A stretch of DNA of 64,000 bases. It comes from Filobasidium wieringae (taxonomy: Eukaryota; Basidiomycota; Tremellomycetes; Filobasidiales; Filobasidiaceae). The notes below the pieces were generated by a model that was not told the origin of the DNA, did not search any database, and saw only the letters and a list, made by a program, of their open reading frames with translations. Shown here piece after piece: positions 11,589-25,800 of this stretch (the stretch's first letter is position 1; each line of letters opens with the position of its first letter). The stretch lies in NCBI GenBank assembly GCA_001600055.1, contig BCIV01000011.1:1-64000 (forward strand). The letters run 5' to 3'. The position numbers and the translations under genes are program-made.

Positions 11589-11908
11589 TTGTCGTTACGA
11601 TTGTCGTTTCTTGGCTGTTTCTCGTTCGAATTGGAGTTTGAGTTCAGTTTTGTACTTTGTTTTATAAGAAACAATGTCCCGGTTATGTTTCGGTTATTCA
11701 CATCATCAACGGGCACATCGTACGCGTCGCCTGGTGTATACACGTCGACTGGATACATCATACGCGTCGCCTGTCGATGCTTTCAGAGCCCCGCATGGTT
11801 CCCCCTTCCACTACTTCGATCACTTCGTTCACATCTCATTCGTATATTCGCATATACACATACACACACTCACACACTCACACACACCTTGCACTCTCTC
11901 ACCTCACA
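11589..11908. promoter_or_regulatory. Divergent promoter with a 15-bp direct repeat and CA-rich tract
   Basis: The region lies between the carrier (minus) and the GPI-type protein (plus). The 15-mer CATCRTACGCGTCGCCTG occurs twice, at about 11716 and 11757, both followed by T/G-rich sequence. A (CA)n/TCACA tract at about 11850-11888 lies just before the ATG at 11909, as a pyrimidine/CA-rich 5' UTR. Confidence 0.45.
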
Positions 11909-12357
11909 ATGCGTACTCCCACTCTGGCCATACTCGCACTCTCCTTGAACGTCGCACTCGTCGCCGCGCTCGCAACCCCAGAGGCTCATCTCGTCCAAAG
12001 GCAGGCAACGTGAGTCCACAGCCATCTCGAAACAGAGCATAGTGTATCCCCCCTTCAACTGACCCGCACGCTCCATCCTGACTATCTAACAGCACGACCA
12101 CAGCTCAATACACGGGCACTCCTATCGGTTACACCCCAGGGCAACAAGTCGGGCCTTCGACCTACTCGAACCCTACGCTAGCCACCGCCGAGCCCTCTCA
12201 AGTTTCCGCATCAGGTCCCGTAGGTGGTCAGATCAGCGGTTCTTCCGGAGCCGCTACCAGCGACTTCAAGGCTGGCCCCTCGGATATCGTCAGGATGGGT
12301 TCCATCGCAGGCACAGTCGTCCTAGCTCTCGCCATCGGTTCAGCTTACGTTCTCTAA
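11909..12357 (+). CDS. Small secreted Ser/Thr/Gly-rich protein, probably GPI-anchored
   Basis: Two exons (11909-12009 and 12093-12357, 366 nt) give 121 residues. The N-terminus MRTPTLAILALSLNVALVA is a signal peptide. The middle is rich in Ser, Thr, Pro and Gly (for example GQISGSSGAATSDF). The C-terminus is a hydrophobic tail, IAGTVVLALAIGSAYVL, with no charged end, the pattern of a GPI attachment signal. Such short wall or plasma-membrane proteins are common in basidiomycetes and evolve fast, so no specific function is inferred. The intron is GT-AG with a CTAAC branch site next to the acceptor. Confidence 0.8.
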
Positions 12358-12784
12358 AGGATTCGATCTTTTCGCAAGTAAGCCCTCGACAACTTGACGT
12401 CTCACCGGTACCTGTACTCATCCTCGCATTCCCCGTCTGCCGCACAGCTTACCACTGTAGTCCTTCTCAATTCCGCCTTCCTTTCCTGTTCTGCTTCGAC
12501 GATCCTACTCCGGGAACGCTATTATAATACCATGCGCTTTTGTAGTAAACACAGACTCACACGCACACACACACACATTCCTCTCTCTCTCTCTCTCTGG
12601 GCGCCAAGTTTTCACGTCCTTATATCATCATCATCATCATCATCATCATCGTCATCTCGTACGACAAAAACGTCTAGTGACTACACAGTCGGATACAACA
12701 ACGATACCATCGCTCTTCCTACACACGCACACACGCCCCCTCTTGCCCTGTTCATTGCAGTGGTTCCCCTACAAAAATAGGAGC
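12358..12784. repeat. Convergent intergenic gap with microsatellites
   Basis: No gene is visible. It contains a CACACACA tract (about 12562-12576), a (CT)n run (about 12579-12598), a (CAT)n/(ATC)n run of about nine units (12624-12652) and a second CACACACG tract near 12721-12735. These are simple-sequence repeats in the 3' flanks of two convergent genes. Confidence 0.6.
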
Positions 12785-14832
12785 TCAGTTCAGCCCACTG
12801 ACACACCTTTTCCCGCACAAAGAAAGCGACTTACGTGACGAAGACAGCTTGTTGAGATGAATATAGGCGTCTGTTCCGCGCATGCGTTCAGTAGACCGTT
12901 CTCCATCACCTTCCACTCCCCCAGACACTGCGACTCACCCGTTCCGTACCCCTCCATCGAGATCAGTCTCATATCACCCCCAAAGAATCGCGCGTACAGT
13001 CGCGACAACGGCAGTCCGTACCCGAACCCTGCCATTGGCGCCTTGAAATCGTTCTGGGCCACGGCTTCCATATCTTGCGTCTCGGACATGGTCGTATACA
13101 TGTACGTCCAGATTTGTGGCATCTGATGGAGCAGATCGTCGTGACAAGGTCGATCAGTCGGCCGGACATGGCATGTCCCAGTCCTCCTCTCGAACTCACC
13201 GCCGACCGAGGTATCCCACCACCCTCATCCGAAATCTTGATCGTCAGATCTTCCTTGCCCTCCACCACGACCACCTTGATCGGAGGGAAATCATCCTCGT
13301 TCTCGACCCCATGTCGCTCAACAACCGCTCGCAGCGAGTTCTTCAGTAGCTCGAAAAGGATGTGCGCGCTGCAATCACGACGTCAATGCATCGAATCGTC
13401 GACCTGAGTGCCAGCTCACTCACAGATGACCCGGTACATAGGGGAAATGCAGATCCCTTGGGCACAACAGCTGGATGGGAGGTCCCTTGTACAGCGCGTA
13501 GTGCTCCTCGCACACGAATCTTGCATTCTCGATCGCTTCGTGACAGACATCCTGGACGTTTGTTCTCGTACAAATGATCCCCACATAGTCTGGTAGTCGC
13601 AAGAACATACAGTGTCAGCTTGTACTCGATTTTACCTGCATGTGGGATACATACCTTGGTGGGGTTGCAACGTATTGAGTGCGATATCTGATATATGAAG
13701 AAGAGACGGAATGAGCAGCTTGATCAGGCACATATCACAGGGTCATACTCACGTTGACCAATCAGGAATCGGATTCCGATACTAGATAGAAAAGCATATC
13801 GTTAGTAGCTGCAAGTACCCCGAACAGTTCAGCGATACTAACCGGCTCATATAAAATCTGTCTAAAAACGCTTGCACCCCCCGACCCATAACATCACCAC
13901 CAATCTTCTTCTTCCACTCCAAAACTCCTTGTGCGATAGTAGTAACGGTAGGATCGTGTCGTTGCTTGATAGTCTGCAAGAGTTGCGTGAACTTGTCGTT
14001 GTATTCATGGACTTCTGGTGGATAGTTGAGTTGAGCGGGTGGAGGTGAGAAATAGCTGGAAAATATCACAGCGCTCGACATCAGTCAACTCGACCCTGAT
14101 GTTACGTAGATGTAGCCTACTCACCGTCTTTCTATCGGTATTCTCAGCTTTCCGTTGCTTGCGTTACCAGCAGATGAGGTATTTGACCAGGCACTATCAG
14201 CAAGATTAGGCGTAGAGGTTGGAAAGTTGACGGGTTTGCTATTAGTTCCAAGGGGGTAAGCTTCCGGTCGACTCAGAATCGATGGGAAATTGCGAACTTT
14301 TTGGCTCCTCCTGAAAGCATCGACCGTAACTCTCTTGTCATGCTGAGACTGTTCACGCTTGGGAATCTAGCAAAATGAGAAATCGATTAGTGATTTAAGT
14401 AGGAGATGCTTATGTGACACGACCTTACTTGATTAACTCGTCAAATGACTCGGCATACCATCCCCTGACTAGCTTCACATTGTCCATCTCGCTGAGACCA
14501 TCCGGTAACTCTTGCAGATCTCTTACTCGATGAGACAGTCGAATAGCCAATTCTTCTCTCAAGAACGTAGCTGGATTGACAAGATATAAGCCGGACTGCC
14601 CGTTAAGCCGATTTTGAATAGACACCTACCAGCGTTCAGAAGGGTACCTTGATTTGGGTGTTGCCCAAACTTGACAAGTTGCTAGTTTTGATGGAGGTTA
14701 TATCAGCCAGCATACACAGATCAAGACCGGCTAACAATGCTTGCTTACTTGTAGACTGACACCGGTCTGGGGAAACGAAGCATAATGGTGGATCTTGTCC
14801 ACGAGCGCATTGCTCATTACGAATCTCGACAT
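12785..14832 (-). CDS. Mitochondrial protein kinase of the PDK/BCKDK family
   Basis: This is a multi-exon gene on the minus strand starting [19 protein letters not shown] (ATG at 14832). Family landmarks follow in order: [13 protein letters not shown], the helical segment [16 protein letters not shown] and [28 protein letters not shown], the GHKL ATP-binding N-box region, the G1 box [13 protein letters not shown], and the G2 box [20 protein letters not shown]. It ends near [13 protein letters not shown]. These kinases phosphorylate pyruvate or branched-chain ketoacid dehydrogenase in the mitochondrial matrix and switch them off. Which of the two complexes is the target cannot be read. An extra Ser/Pro/Asn-rich stretch lies between the N-terminal helices and the FLDRFY block. 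The stop at 12785 assumes no intron after SSS; a small terminal intron is possible. Confidence 0.85.
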
Positions 14833-15332
14833 GGTCCTGAGATCTTTGAGCTTATTGATTAGGAAGTGAAGTGCTGCCCCGGTTCAATTTGACGGTATCG
14901 GATAGAGGAGTGGTATTGCAGGTAAACGCCTAGAGTCTAACTTCCGGGTTGAATTGCAACAGCGGGTACCTCGAGTGCCGTATGATGATGGGTATCGCTA
15001 GAAAGCTCACGTCGGTTGGGATCTGATAGAACTGCTCTCAGATATAGGGGAGTGTTGTATGCAGAGCAAGGTCAAGTTAATGGATCGAGCGAGTTGAGTC
15101 ATGGTCGAGTTCAATGAGAGTTCCCATTGATCCGATAGATCCACTCGTTTGCTTCCGCCCAATTTCGCCCTTGCTCGGCCGTCAGATAACCGGAAACGTT
15201 GCCATCAAAATGCATCATCATCATCATCGCAGATCACAAACCATACACTCGTTCACATCAACCACGATCCGGTAATACATGTTTAGAAACAGGCCAAGTC
15301 GACGTATGGACGTAATATAGAGCTTTTGAGTT
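14833..15332. other. Intergenic gap with a short CAT run
   Basis: It lies between the PDK-type start and the Cbk1 stop, both genes being on the minus strand. A (CAT)n run is at about 15209-15226. No gene is seen. Confidence 0.5.
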
Positions 15333-17686
<2,354 letters not shown>

Positions 17687-18138
17687 CCTGAACGTTGCTG
17701 AGACTCTGGGCCCTGTCCTTGAAGTCTTGGTTAGAACCTTGATTTATCGTTAGAGTCGTTCGTCTGGGTTGTCGGTGAATGAGCTGGATTTGACGTGTTT
17801 CTTCTGATCGTTCGTTTTGGTCGTGACAGTCGTCGTTGGAGGGAAAGAGGCGGTGGATGATGGCAAGACTAGCTCGCTATAAGTACCTATGAGTGAGGTC
17901 TGGTTGTCTGATTGCAGCTGGCCTTCAACTCAGAGTCTGAATCGGCTTGAATTGTACGTGGAGAAGATCAATTCCAGCAGAGCTGAGCGTGTCCGAACTG
18001 ACATGTCGCATATGCGCGTTATTGTTCCTATTGCTCGTCAACACGGTGGACGTGTAACAATCGTACATCGGGCATCCATGACGACCGCATCTCCCAAACA
18101 TGCATTAGTACGTTCTACAACTTGTTATGAGATCTACT
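17687..18138. other. Intergenic gap upstream of CBK1
   Basis: It contains the promoter of the minus-strand CBK1 and the 3' end of the minus-strand ADA1-like gene. No conserved ORF or repeat is recognised. Confidence 0.4.
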
Positions 18139-20407
18139 CTAACCCAATATATCTTTCAGAATGATGGCAGGATCGACATAGGGCCAGTGGTGGGGCCCAT
18201 GTACATGCACGCCAGCCAGAGATGGTTGTCCAGCTGCTCCATTACCAGGCTGATTCGGTGCTTCCGGCTTACCGGATCCATTAGGAACGCTTGGTACAGG
18301 TCCTGTGGCAGCTGGTCCAGCGACCAGACCTAGCGTGATAGGTGTAGGCTTGTACAATCCCCTCGCTTCCAGTTCCGTCCGTAACTCTTCTCTCCCCGTT
18401 CCGCCCGATGAGCGATCGGCGTTGCGCGAGGACGCTTGAGGCCGTCTTGAACCGAGTTTGATAGGACGGGGAAGGATACCCCCTGGACCGGGTTGCATTT
18501 TCAGAGCAGGCCGTCCAAGGTCGGCAGTCGAGATCGCTTCGATCGCAGATTTAGAGGAGGAAGCACCAGCGACGTCTTGCGTCCTAGGTAGTGCAGCGTG
18601 AGCGAGTGCCGGCGTAGGGGGTCTCGACAGACTCGGAGGCTCTTGAGGCTGAAGATAGGTTCGTAGTCGCGATACACCCGCTGCAGAGAGCGCGGCAGAC
18701 TTGGCTTGATCTGTCGTGGACGGTCCAGGTCCGGCAGCGGCGTTGACTTGCCCATCTGGGTTTCTAGTCGAGACGGTTCCGTTGATCGTTTGCGAGTATT
18801 CGGTAACGGACGGCTTGTCGTGATTGTATTCGATATCAGTCGGGATAGGTTCCACCCAACCGCTCCTCCATTTCTCCTCGAACGATCTAGCCTCCTCTTC
18901 CAGTTGTTCTTCCCTCAGAGTGATCCCGGAACGCAATTGAAGGACTGCTCCGCCAAGGTGAGGATGGGTGAGCGGGGCCATCGTGAACATGGTATGCAAG
19001 TCTTGGACTCCTAATTCGACAGGACAGGTAGGGGCGAGTTCATAAGTGGGGTCTTGCTTGATGATACTGAGACCCGCTGCTCGAGGAGATGTGGGATGCG
19101 GTTGCGTGGAAGATGGGTTGGTTGTCGGATCTTGGTCAGGAGGGTTGGCTTTCGTTGTTACAGGCTGGGCATCCTCGACGTCGTCGAGCGTTTCAACGTC
19201 CTCGGGCGGTTTACCCTCGAGCTTTATATTCAGGGCCGTACATAGAACCCCATCCAGATGTGTCTGATAGCACGAAGAATGTTAGTGCTAGTACTTCAAG
19301 CACCCGACATCGACACTCACATCCAAAGCGGCTCCCAACAGATCGTCCATCCCTTCTGCGATCCCTTCGGTCATCCCATTCAGCCTGGCCAAAGCTTCAA
19401 TCCTTTCCCTCAGTTGTCGTTGGTTCGGGACGTATCCCGACGACTGAGCGAGCGGATGTAGGGAGGTCATGACGTTTGGCCTCAAGGCTTTACCTGAGTG
19501 TAAGGAATCGATACTGAACGGGCTGTGGTACGGGGTCGGGATCCCCCAATAACGTGGAGTCAACGTACCATTCTGTCTGAATCTACCTCGACCCTGATAA
19601 CCCCTCTGCATCTCCCCCATGATCTTATCTTGAGGCATACCCGTATTGTTCGATCCTGACGTGTTTCCCAGCCTCTTCAGTCGATCCCTCTCCGTTCGGT
19701 TCAAACCGCCGAGCCATTCTCTGACTCTGGATCGTTTGGGTAACAAGTCTGGCAGGTTGGATAGATCGCTGTCGTCGTGGATGCGTTTATGACCGTTTTG
19801 AAGAGCCTCGGGTGGTGGGTTGATGACGGTTTCGTTGACTCTTGGTGTTTCTGGTAGCTGTGCTTGACGAGGTGAAGGAGTTGTAGGGAGGGTAGGCGTC
19901 GATGCTATAGGATGGGTAGAGACGGCGTTGTGTAGGATTGCTGTAAGGAGCTGGTTATGGAGCGTAACTAGCGATTGAACAGCTTAGACATCTGCTCGAC
20001 AATCATGAATAGCAATTGAGCTGCTCACGTTTCAGGCTGGTATCCAGCAACTCGGTGACGAGGTTCACAAACTCTTCCCTTCTAAGTCTGCCTCTAAGGA
20101 ACTCTCCCAGATACTGCCAGTACTGTCTAGCTTGCGGGCTCTCGTCCGAGTCTGCCGATCCGAACGCTTGAAGCAGTTTCTTCTTGAGGTGCAGGGTATC
20201 TACGCGATGAAACCGTTCGGAAGCTCTAGAAGGTAGGGACACCGTTTGAACGTCTTGATTCCCATTTGAGGTGGCCTTTGATGGTGTGGTATGGTTGGAT
20301 GTGTTTATGAGTGATACGTTTGCAGGTGTGGACAACCGGTCATAGGATGTCGTCTGGGCCGAAGCGCCCTGCATCTTGACGTCGGTGCTGCTGGCGTCGA
20401 TGGCCAT
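18139..20407 (-). CDS. HFI1: SAGA complex core subunit, Hfi1/Ada1-like
   Basis: Three main exons, starting MAIDASSTDVKMQ (ATG at 20407) and ending DPAIILKDILG. The N-terminal domain has the Ada1 pattern: LHLKKKLLQAFG, RQYWQYLGEFLRGRLRREEF, then LVTLHNQLLTAILHN directly after the first intron. The middle carries a conserved basic/Arg segment (KRSRVREWLGGLNRTERDR). A histone-fold-like part follows (QLRERIEALARLNG, GMDDLLGAALDTHLDGVL, interrupted by an intron near 19.3 kb). The C-terminal third is a Pro/Ser/Ala-rich tail. Ada1/Hfi1 pairs with Taf12 in the structural core of SAGA, the nuclear histone-acetylating coactivator. The assignment is from recognised pattern, not alignment. Confidence 0.75.
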
Positions 20408-20805
20408 GGGGGTTGCTATATGTTCATACCAGTATGCTCAGATAGAGGGTCGGACAGAGGAGAGTAACTATTGAAAGTTGAGGGATCCAGAGCGGTTGAG
20501 CACCAATTCAAGTCGAGGTGATTGTGGTTGTCTCTGCCATTCGAGGTGAACAACGGTCATCGATCAGTCCAAGCTCAATGTTTCCCGTGTTTCAGCTCGC
20601 AAACAACATAAAATGGCATAATCACGAATTGGTATCACATTTTACAACAACACCATGGCCTATGATTGTCCCTGCGCTGTCAGCTCCTCGAAGTCGTCTG
20701 TTTGTGTAGGATATTGCGTAGCATCCCTGATATGGCCTTTGGCTTAGTCTGCAATTCTCTCGATCATTAACCGCTTTATCAATGCGTCTGACTATCTGCA
20801 GCGTG
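20408..20805. promoter_or_regulatory. Divergent gap between ADA1-like gene and the small two-exon ORF
   Basis: It holds the ADA1-like promoter. No repeat or conserved ORF was recognised. Confidence 0.35.
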
Positions 20806-21097
20806 ATGTCGAAAGAAAAGCTGGACTTCAAACACGGCAATGACTGGTAAGTGAGCGGCTGAAAAGTATATACAACACCGAAATGACAGGGATATGCCGA
20901 ACTTGACTTATTCCAAGAACGAACGCCTTGTTGTTCTCGACACTGATCCAGTGAACTGTACATATCAACTTAAGCTTGGTCAGTGGCGTGGCCTTGAAGA
21001 TTTCGATAAGAATAAGACATGGAGCAGCGACTCTTCCATACCTTGGAAAACCAAACGGAATTCGATACGAGACGAACAGGTCAAGCCTTTCCGCTAG
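20806..21097 (+). CDS. Small two-exon ORF of unknown function (82 residues)
   Basis: Exons 20806-20846 and 20890-21097 total 249 nt and keep frame across a 43-bp intron with GTAAGT donor and CAG acceptor. The product starts MSKEKLDFKHGNDW, has a segment NERLVVLDTDPVNC, and ends RDEQVKPFR, with many charged residues. There is no signal peptide or membrane segment. The consensus splice site and intact frame favour a real gene, but no family is recognised, and it could be the last two exons of a longer gene. It lies in a 1.4-kb gap between two well-supported genes. Confidence 0.35.
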
Positions 21098-21847
21098 AGT
21101 ACATGTATTCCATGCCGCATGGGAGCGCCACAATCAATCCAGATACCGCACACGGCGGAATGATAGCAACTCAGAGCTCAGATCAGCTTGGATGTAGTTC
21201 AACACATTATGAAATCTTCACATCTCATGGCGGCTCCCGAAGAAAGCATAAGCGATACACGAGACAGGAGAGAATTCATATTGAGAGAGATGTTTGGCTC
21301 CAGGAGAGTGCCCGGTTCTGTGAGATGACTGGTCTTTTCTAGCTCCCAACGATACAACTGAGCTACCGATCGGCCTGATTTCTGCTTTGGGCCGGCGTGC
21401 TCTTGTAAACTGAAATTAATCTGAGATGAGCAGAGACTGTCGATGTCGATCGCGGCCCACCTGTCGCCAAGAAACCCGACACATCGCCGAACCTTGGACG
21501 CACTCACTCGCCAATGGGTCACGTCATCGAAGACCATGATAGATCATTCCATGCATGTCATATGATGGATGTCCTGATCGAACAATAGAATCGAGTCATC
21601 AACAGTCGCGCGTCTCAATGTCGATTATGACTCGATGAGATTTTCCGCGTGATCAACTACGATGATCAAGTTGATGAAGATCGCTGTGTACATCGCTGTT
21701 GAACGTATTGAACTCAAAAGATCAAGGTATAGTCAGTGATAATCGTACTAAAAGGTCCACTCTGATCCGAGATATCCATATGCTCTCCGACGCTAAATCC
21801 TGCCATTCAACTATCACACTCTACACTCACAAAGACCAGACTTTGCA
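21098..21847. other. Intergenic gap upstream of the nucleotidyltransferase-like gene
   Basis: Several ORFs are present but none looks conserved. A box-A-like string near 21,350-21,385 on the minus strand lacks a matching tRNA T-arm. A GATCAANTTGATGA-like segment near 21,661-21,680 is only a short imperfect palindrome. Confidence 0.4.
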
Positions 21848-22726
21848 ATGGGTGGCAACGCATTTCTAACAAAGGGCGTACAGATCGACCGCATCTCGGC
21901 GAACAGTTATGCAAACCTTGTAGAGCGGTATGGTACCCTCCTCCGCTCGGTCTATAGTGACGTAAAGAGTCCTCCCGTAGCTCCAGAGAAATCGGACCAT
22001 GGCGACGTCGATTTCATCGTAGCCGGCAGAAAGGATGATGCCGGCGGCCAAACGTTTTCAACGCTTCACGACTCGCTCGACGCTAAAGCCGTAGTGAGCA
22101 ACGGACAGATCATCAGTTTCGCTATCAGTCATCCCGACTCGGCCGAGGCTTGCTTTCAATTGGATATCCATGAATGCTCCTCTGAAACTTTCGATTGGAA
22201 AGTTTTCGAAGCGTCTTATGGCGATTTTGCGTCCATCTTGAGGACGATGTTGAAGCCTCTCGGATTACGAATGAACGACACTGGCCTAGATCTCGTGGTT
22301 GAAGAACTTCAGAGATATGGCAAGAAGGCTAGTCTATTCAGATTGACCACCGATCCGTCAGAGTTGCTGCAATTCCTGGGCTTAGACGTGGCCCAGTTCG
22401 AAGCCGGTTTCGAAAGCGAGGAGCAACTTTTCGGTTACATCATGAGTGGTCACTTGTCCTATTCACTCAGGGATTCTGCTACCTTATCGCCCAGTAGCAG
22501 GACCCGGGTCAGGAAAAGGCCGATGTATCGACGGTTTGTCATGGAGTATCTTCACAATGCCAACGCAGGCAGCAACGAAATCATCATCTGGAAGACTCGA
22601 AAGCAGGCGTTGGAAGTCGCGCTCGAGTATTTCGGATGCCGTCAGCGCTACCTCAACAAGGTGGACGAGGGCTCGTCCCATATGCAGGGAATTGCCAAGC
22701 GGTCTCAGCGATTCAAGTCCGATTGA
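21848..22726 (+). CDS. Fungal orphan with a nucleotidyltransferase-like N-terminus
   Basis: This is a single exon of 292 residues starting MGGNAFLTKGVQIDRIS. An early motif HGDVDFIVAG has the G-x-V-D-x-D/F arrangement of nucleotidyltransferase-fold proteins (hD[FV]hh). It is followed by a region with DIHECSSETFDWKVF and a helical, basic C-terminal half (RTRVRKRPMYRRFVMEY). Proteins starting MGG.AF with a GDVD motif are widespread in fungi, and I know of no assigned function for them. Whether catalytic acidic residues are complete cannot be decided by eye. The lack of introns contrasts with its neighbours. The gene is convergent with VTC4, 114 bp away. Confidence 0.7.
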   Translation: MGGNAFLTKGVQIDRISANSYANLVERYGTLLRSVYSDVKSPPVAPEKSDHGDVDFIVAGRKDDAGGQTFSTLHDSLDAKAVVSNGQIISFAISHPDSAEACFQLDIHECSSETFDWKVFEASYGDFASILRTMLKPLGLRMNDTGLDLVVEELQRYGKKASLFRLTTDPSELLQFLGLDVAQFEAGFESEEQLFGYIMSGHLSYSLRDSATLSPSSRTRVRKRPMYRRFVMEYLHNANAGSNEIIIWKTRKQALEVALEYFGCRQRYLNKVDEGSSHMQGIAKRSQRFKSD

Positions 22727-22840
22727 GGGATTGCAGATAAGCATAGGGGAAAGGATCAGAAGAATGGGTGTACTAGTATATTTATGCGAGGAACAATACA
22801 GGGATTCTATCGAGCTATGCTAAGCTACCACCGAGACATA

Positions 22841-25800
22841 TCATAAATGCTTCAGACGCAGGATAAGGTTGACCAGAACGGAGGAAATGAGTACTCCACA
22901 CAGTACCGTTGGGCCGTATGGATCGTGGTAAGAAGTAGCATCTCTACGTCTCAGCTTGAACACCCGCCAGGTATACATCCCTGCGGCGTATGCGATGGCC
23001 AGAAGCGCGGTGAAGGTGAACATCGCGGCTGAGATGAGACCAACTCGGTCCGTAGGCTCGATGAAATTCAGTAGTGTGGTCGCAATACCTCCAATCAAGA
23101 TTCCGAAATGAAGCCACTGTACAAATCGATGAGATCAGATTGATTGTTCGGATGGTTAAGCGTAGACAAGGGCGACTGACCTTCAAGAAAGTTCGCTGCA
23201 AGGAATGAAATACGATTGATCAATTGCGTTCTACGGTCTACTACTTAGTTAGCCACTTACCTCGTTCGCAAAGATAACCTTTACGGATCGAAGGTAGGGT
23301 ATCAGCAATCGTAATATAATGAAATGCCATGTACAACTCACCTTTGGCTCGATCCTGACGGGGATAGCAATTCTCTTTGAAGCAGGTGCATATATCCTTG
23401 TATATTCGACGCCGTTACCTGGAGGCAAGGGTGCTTCGTCATCGCTCTCGCCTGGTTCTTCCGGTAGAACGTCTCGATCATTGTACTGCGACTGTTTGGC
23501 TCGGAAGAGCTTTTGGAGACTACGTGGGTCGAGAAGAGAGTACTTTTTGTCATACGACTTGCTTGGCTGGAGCGGGTCGATGTCCAATCTCATTCCATAA
23601 CCAGCTTGAGAGGAACTAGATTGACGCCTGACGGCTGGAGGAGCTTTGCCACTCGCAGCCATGTCTTTGAGCTGTACGTGAAAGATCCTGCATCAGTGTC
23701 GCTCACGTGTGATCCACGACTGTAACGTACGTTTTGCTCCCGCTCCTCTCGTGCGAGTCGTGCTTGTTGCAGTACCTCGGGAGGGAGGTTCAACCTCTTG
23801 ACCTCATTGTGACTTGGGTGAGTAAGATATTCATCATCCTCTCCCTCGCTGACAGGCTCTTCGTATCGCTGGGCTGGGCTCGAGACAGAGTTGGTACCTG
23901 AAGTCGAGCTGACAGCTGTACTGTGAGGACGCTCAATCGCAACCTTCTTGGCCGTCTCGGGGTCCGCAGGTCGTCTAATGTCGCGGTCCATTTGGGGTTG
24001 CTGTGCGGCAATGAATACGTCAGTCGGAGTTGCATTTCAGGCGAACTTGTAGGACTTACCCAGAAAGGAATCAGCTCGACCCGCTCAGGAAGGAGAGTAG
24101 CACATCCGTGAATGAACTATGATCGGAAGCCTTGTTTGCATTTGTCCGATCAGAGTAGGGCAGACTCGAACTTACCTTTGAGAATTTGGGAACAGGAGTG
24201 ACAAGGTTACTGTGCACCAAGTCGGTGACCCATGTAGGGGGTTCTTGTCCCATTTGCGTTTGAAGCTTGACTTCCAGGACTGCATAAGGGAATACCTCCT
24301 TGTCCTTTCCAGTCAGGCTCTCGAACGGGAAATCGATCCCGACGTCCGTTCTTCGCCAGTTCTTGCCTGCTCGAGGTACTCCATCGAAATCGTCCTCTCG
24401 TACCATTGTCAACTCGGTATCCAGCGAGATTCGTACTCTGGCATCGCCTGGCAGCTGGAATGCGGTACGGTTGTAGAAAGATCGCATGACTGGAGGGCAG
24501 GGCGATCGAAATCAATCATCTGAATCGAGATTCAATATTGAGCCATCTGGACTCACCAGGTTTCAACTTTCTCGTCAAGATGGCATACTGAATCTCGTTG
24601 GCCAACTGCTTCATGCTCTCGACCTCCTTCGGGGTCTTTTTACCCTTCTTGACAAGCTCGTCAAACTCTTCATCCATCGTCAATCGGCCTGCGATAAAGT
24701 CGTTGAGCTTGTGCTCGGCGATGGCGAATCGAGCCTTGACGGATTTCTCTCCTGTCCAGTCTTCTCTGTGAGTTTTACGTTCGACGAAGATCTGCATCAC
24801 AAGATTTGAATATCAGGTTTATGGGTCGGAAAGAGATTTACATACCGTCTTGGTCGTGACATCACCATACCACCTCATTCGAACGGCCTCGGCTCCTTCA
24901 GTCTTTTCCAACCGGCCCAAGTACAATTCGAGTTCCTCGTTATCATAATAAATTGACGTGATAGCAGAGTCCTTGATATCGAATTCCTTGGCAGAGTTAA
25001 AGACTGGGAGAGGGTGCGTGGTCAGTACGTGACTACGATTCAAGAGTTTGCTGCTGAATTACCGAGCACTGGAAGTTGCTTGAGGATGGCCAATTTCAAG
25101 TGGACGATGTTGTCCTCATGAACCTGTATGAGAGAGACTATCAATTTCAAAGTCTTTCAACGATCATCACGTCGAAATTCACCCAGTATTTGGTGGTACT
25201 CCTAACGAAAGCGTTTTGACTTCCACCGGCAGCCGAGTCTCCTTCGATGGGGTGACCACGAGTTCGAACGAGATCGAACAATCTGGACAACTTTACGATC
25301 AGTCCATCGTAGTTGTACTTGTAGAACGGATGCTTGTCGAGGTATTCGGCGTTGAAGTACGATTTCAAGTTGAACCCGGTGACTTTATCGTGTTTCTTGA
25401 CGATCTTTACGAATCCGGTAAAGTTCAACTTTGTGTAGAGCGCTAGATCGTGAACGTCGGCGACGAGGATGGCGACTTCCTCCTCGAGTTCCTTGAACTT
25501 TTCGTCGTAACTGGCTTCACTGAGAGCATCATCGTCGTCCCTCGCTCGCTCGTCCTCCGAACTGTCCTCGTCGTCTTCATCACGTTCATCATCCGAGTCC
25601 TCGTCGTCCGAACCGGCGTCTAAACTTCTAGCGAGTCCGTTATCTTTCGCGGCCGTTCGACCGCTCTCAATATCGCGATTCGTGCTCTTGACTCGGGTGA
25701 TAGGATTAGCGGATTGGGTAGGTTTCGAGGGTTGAGCTTGAGGGTTGAGTTGGATTTGTGATTCGTCGTAGGATTCGACGAGACCGGTGACTTGTCTTTC

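Noticed and set aside
21340..21410. tRNA-like string on the minus strand (GGTAGCTCAGTTG)
   Set aside because: It resembles a tRNA D-arm/box A, but there is no TTCGANNC T-arm, no pairing acceptor stem and no T-run terminator at the right distance.
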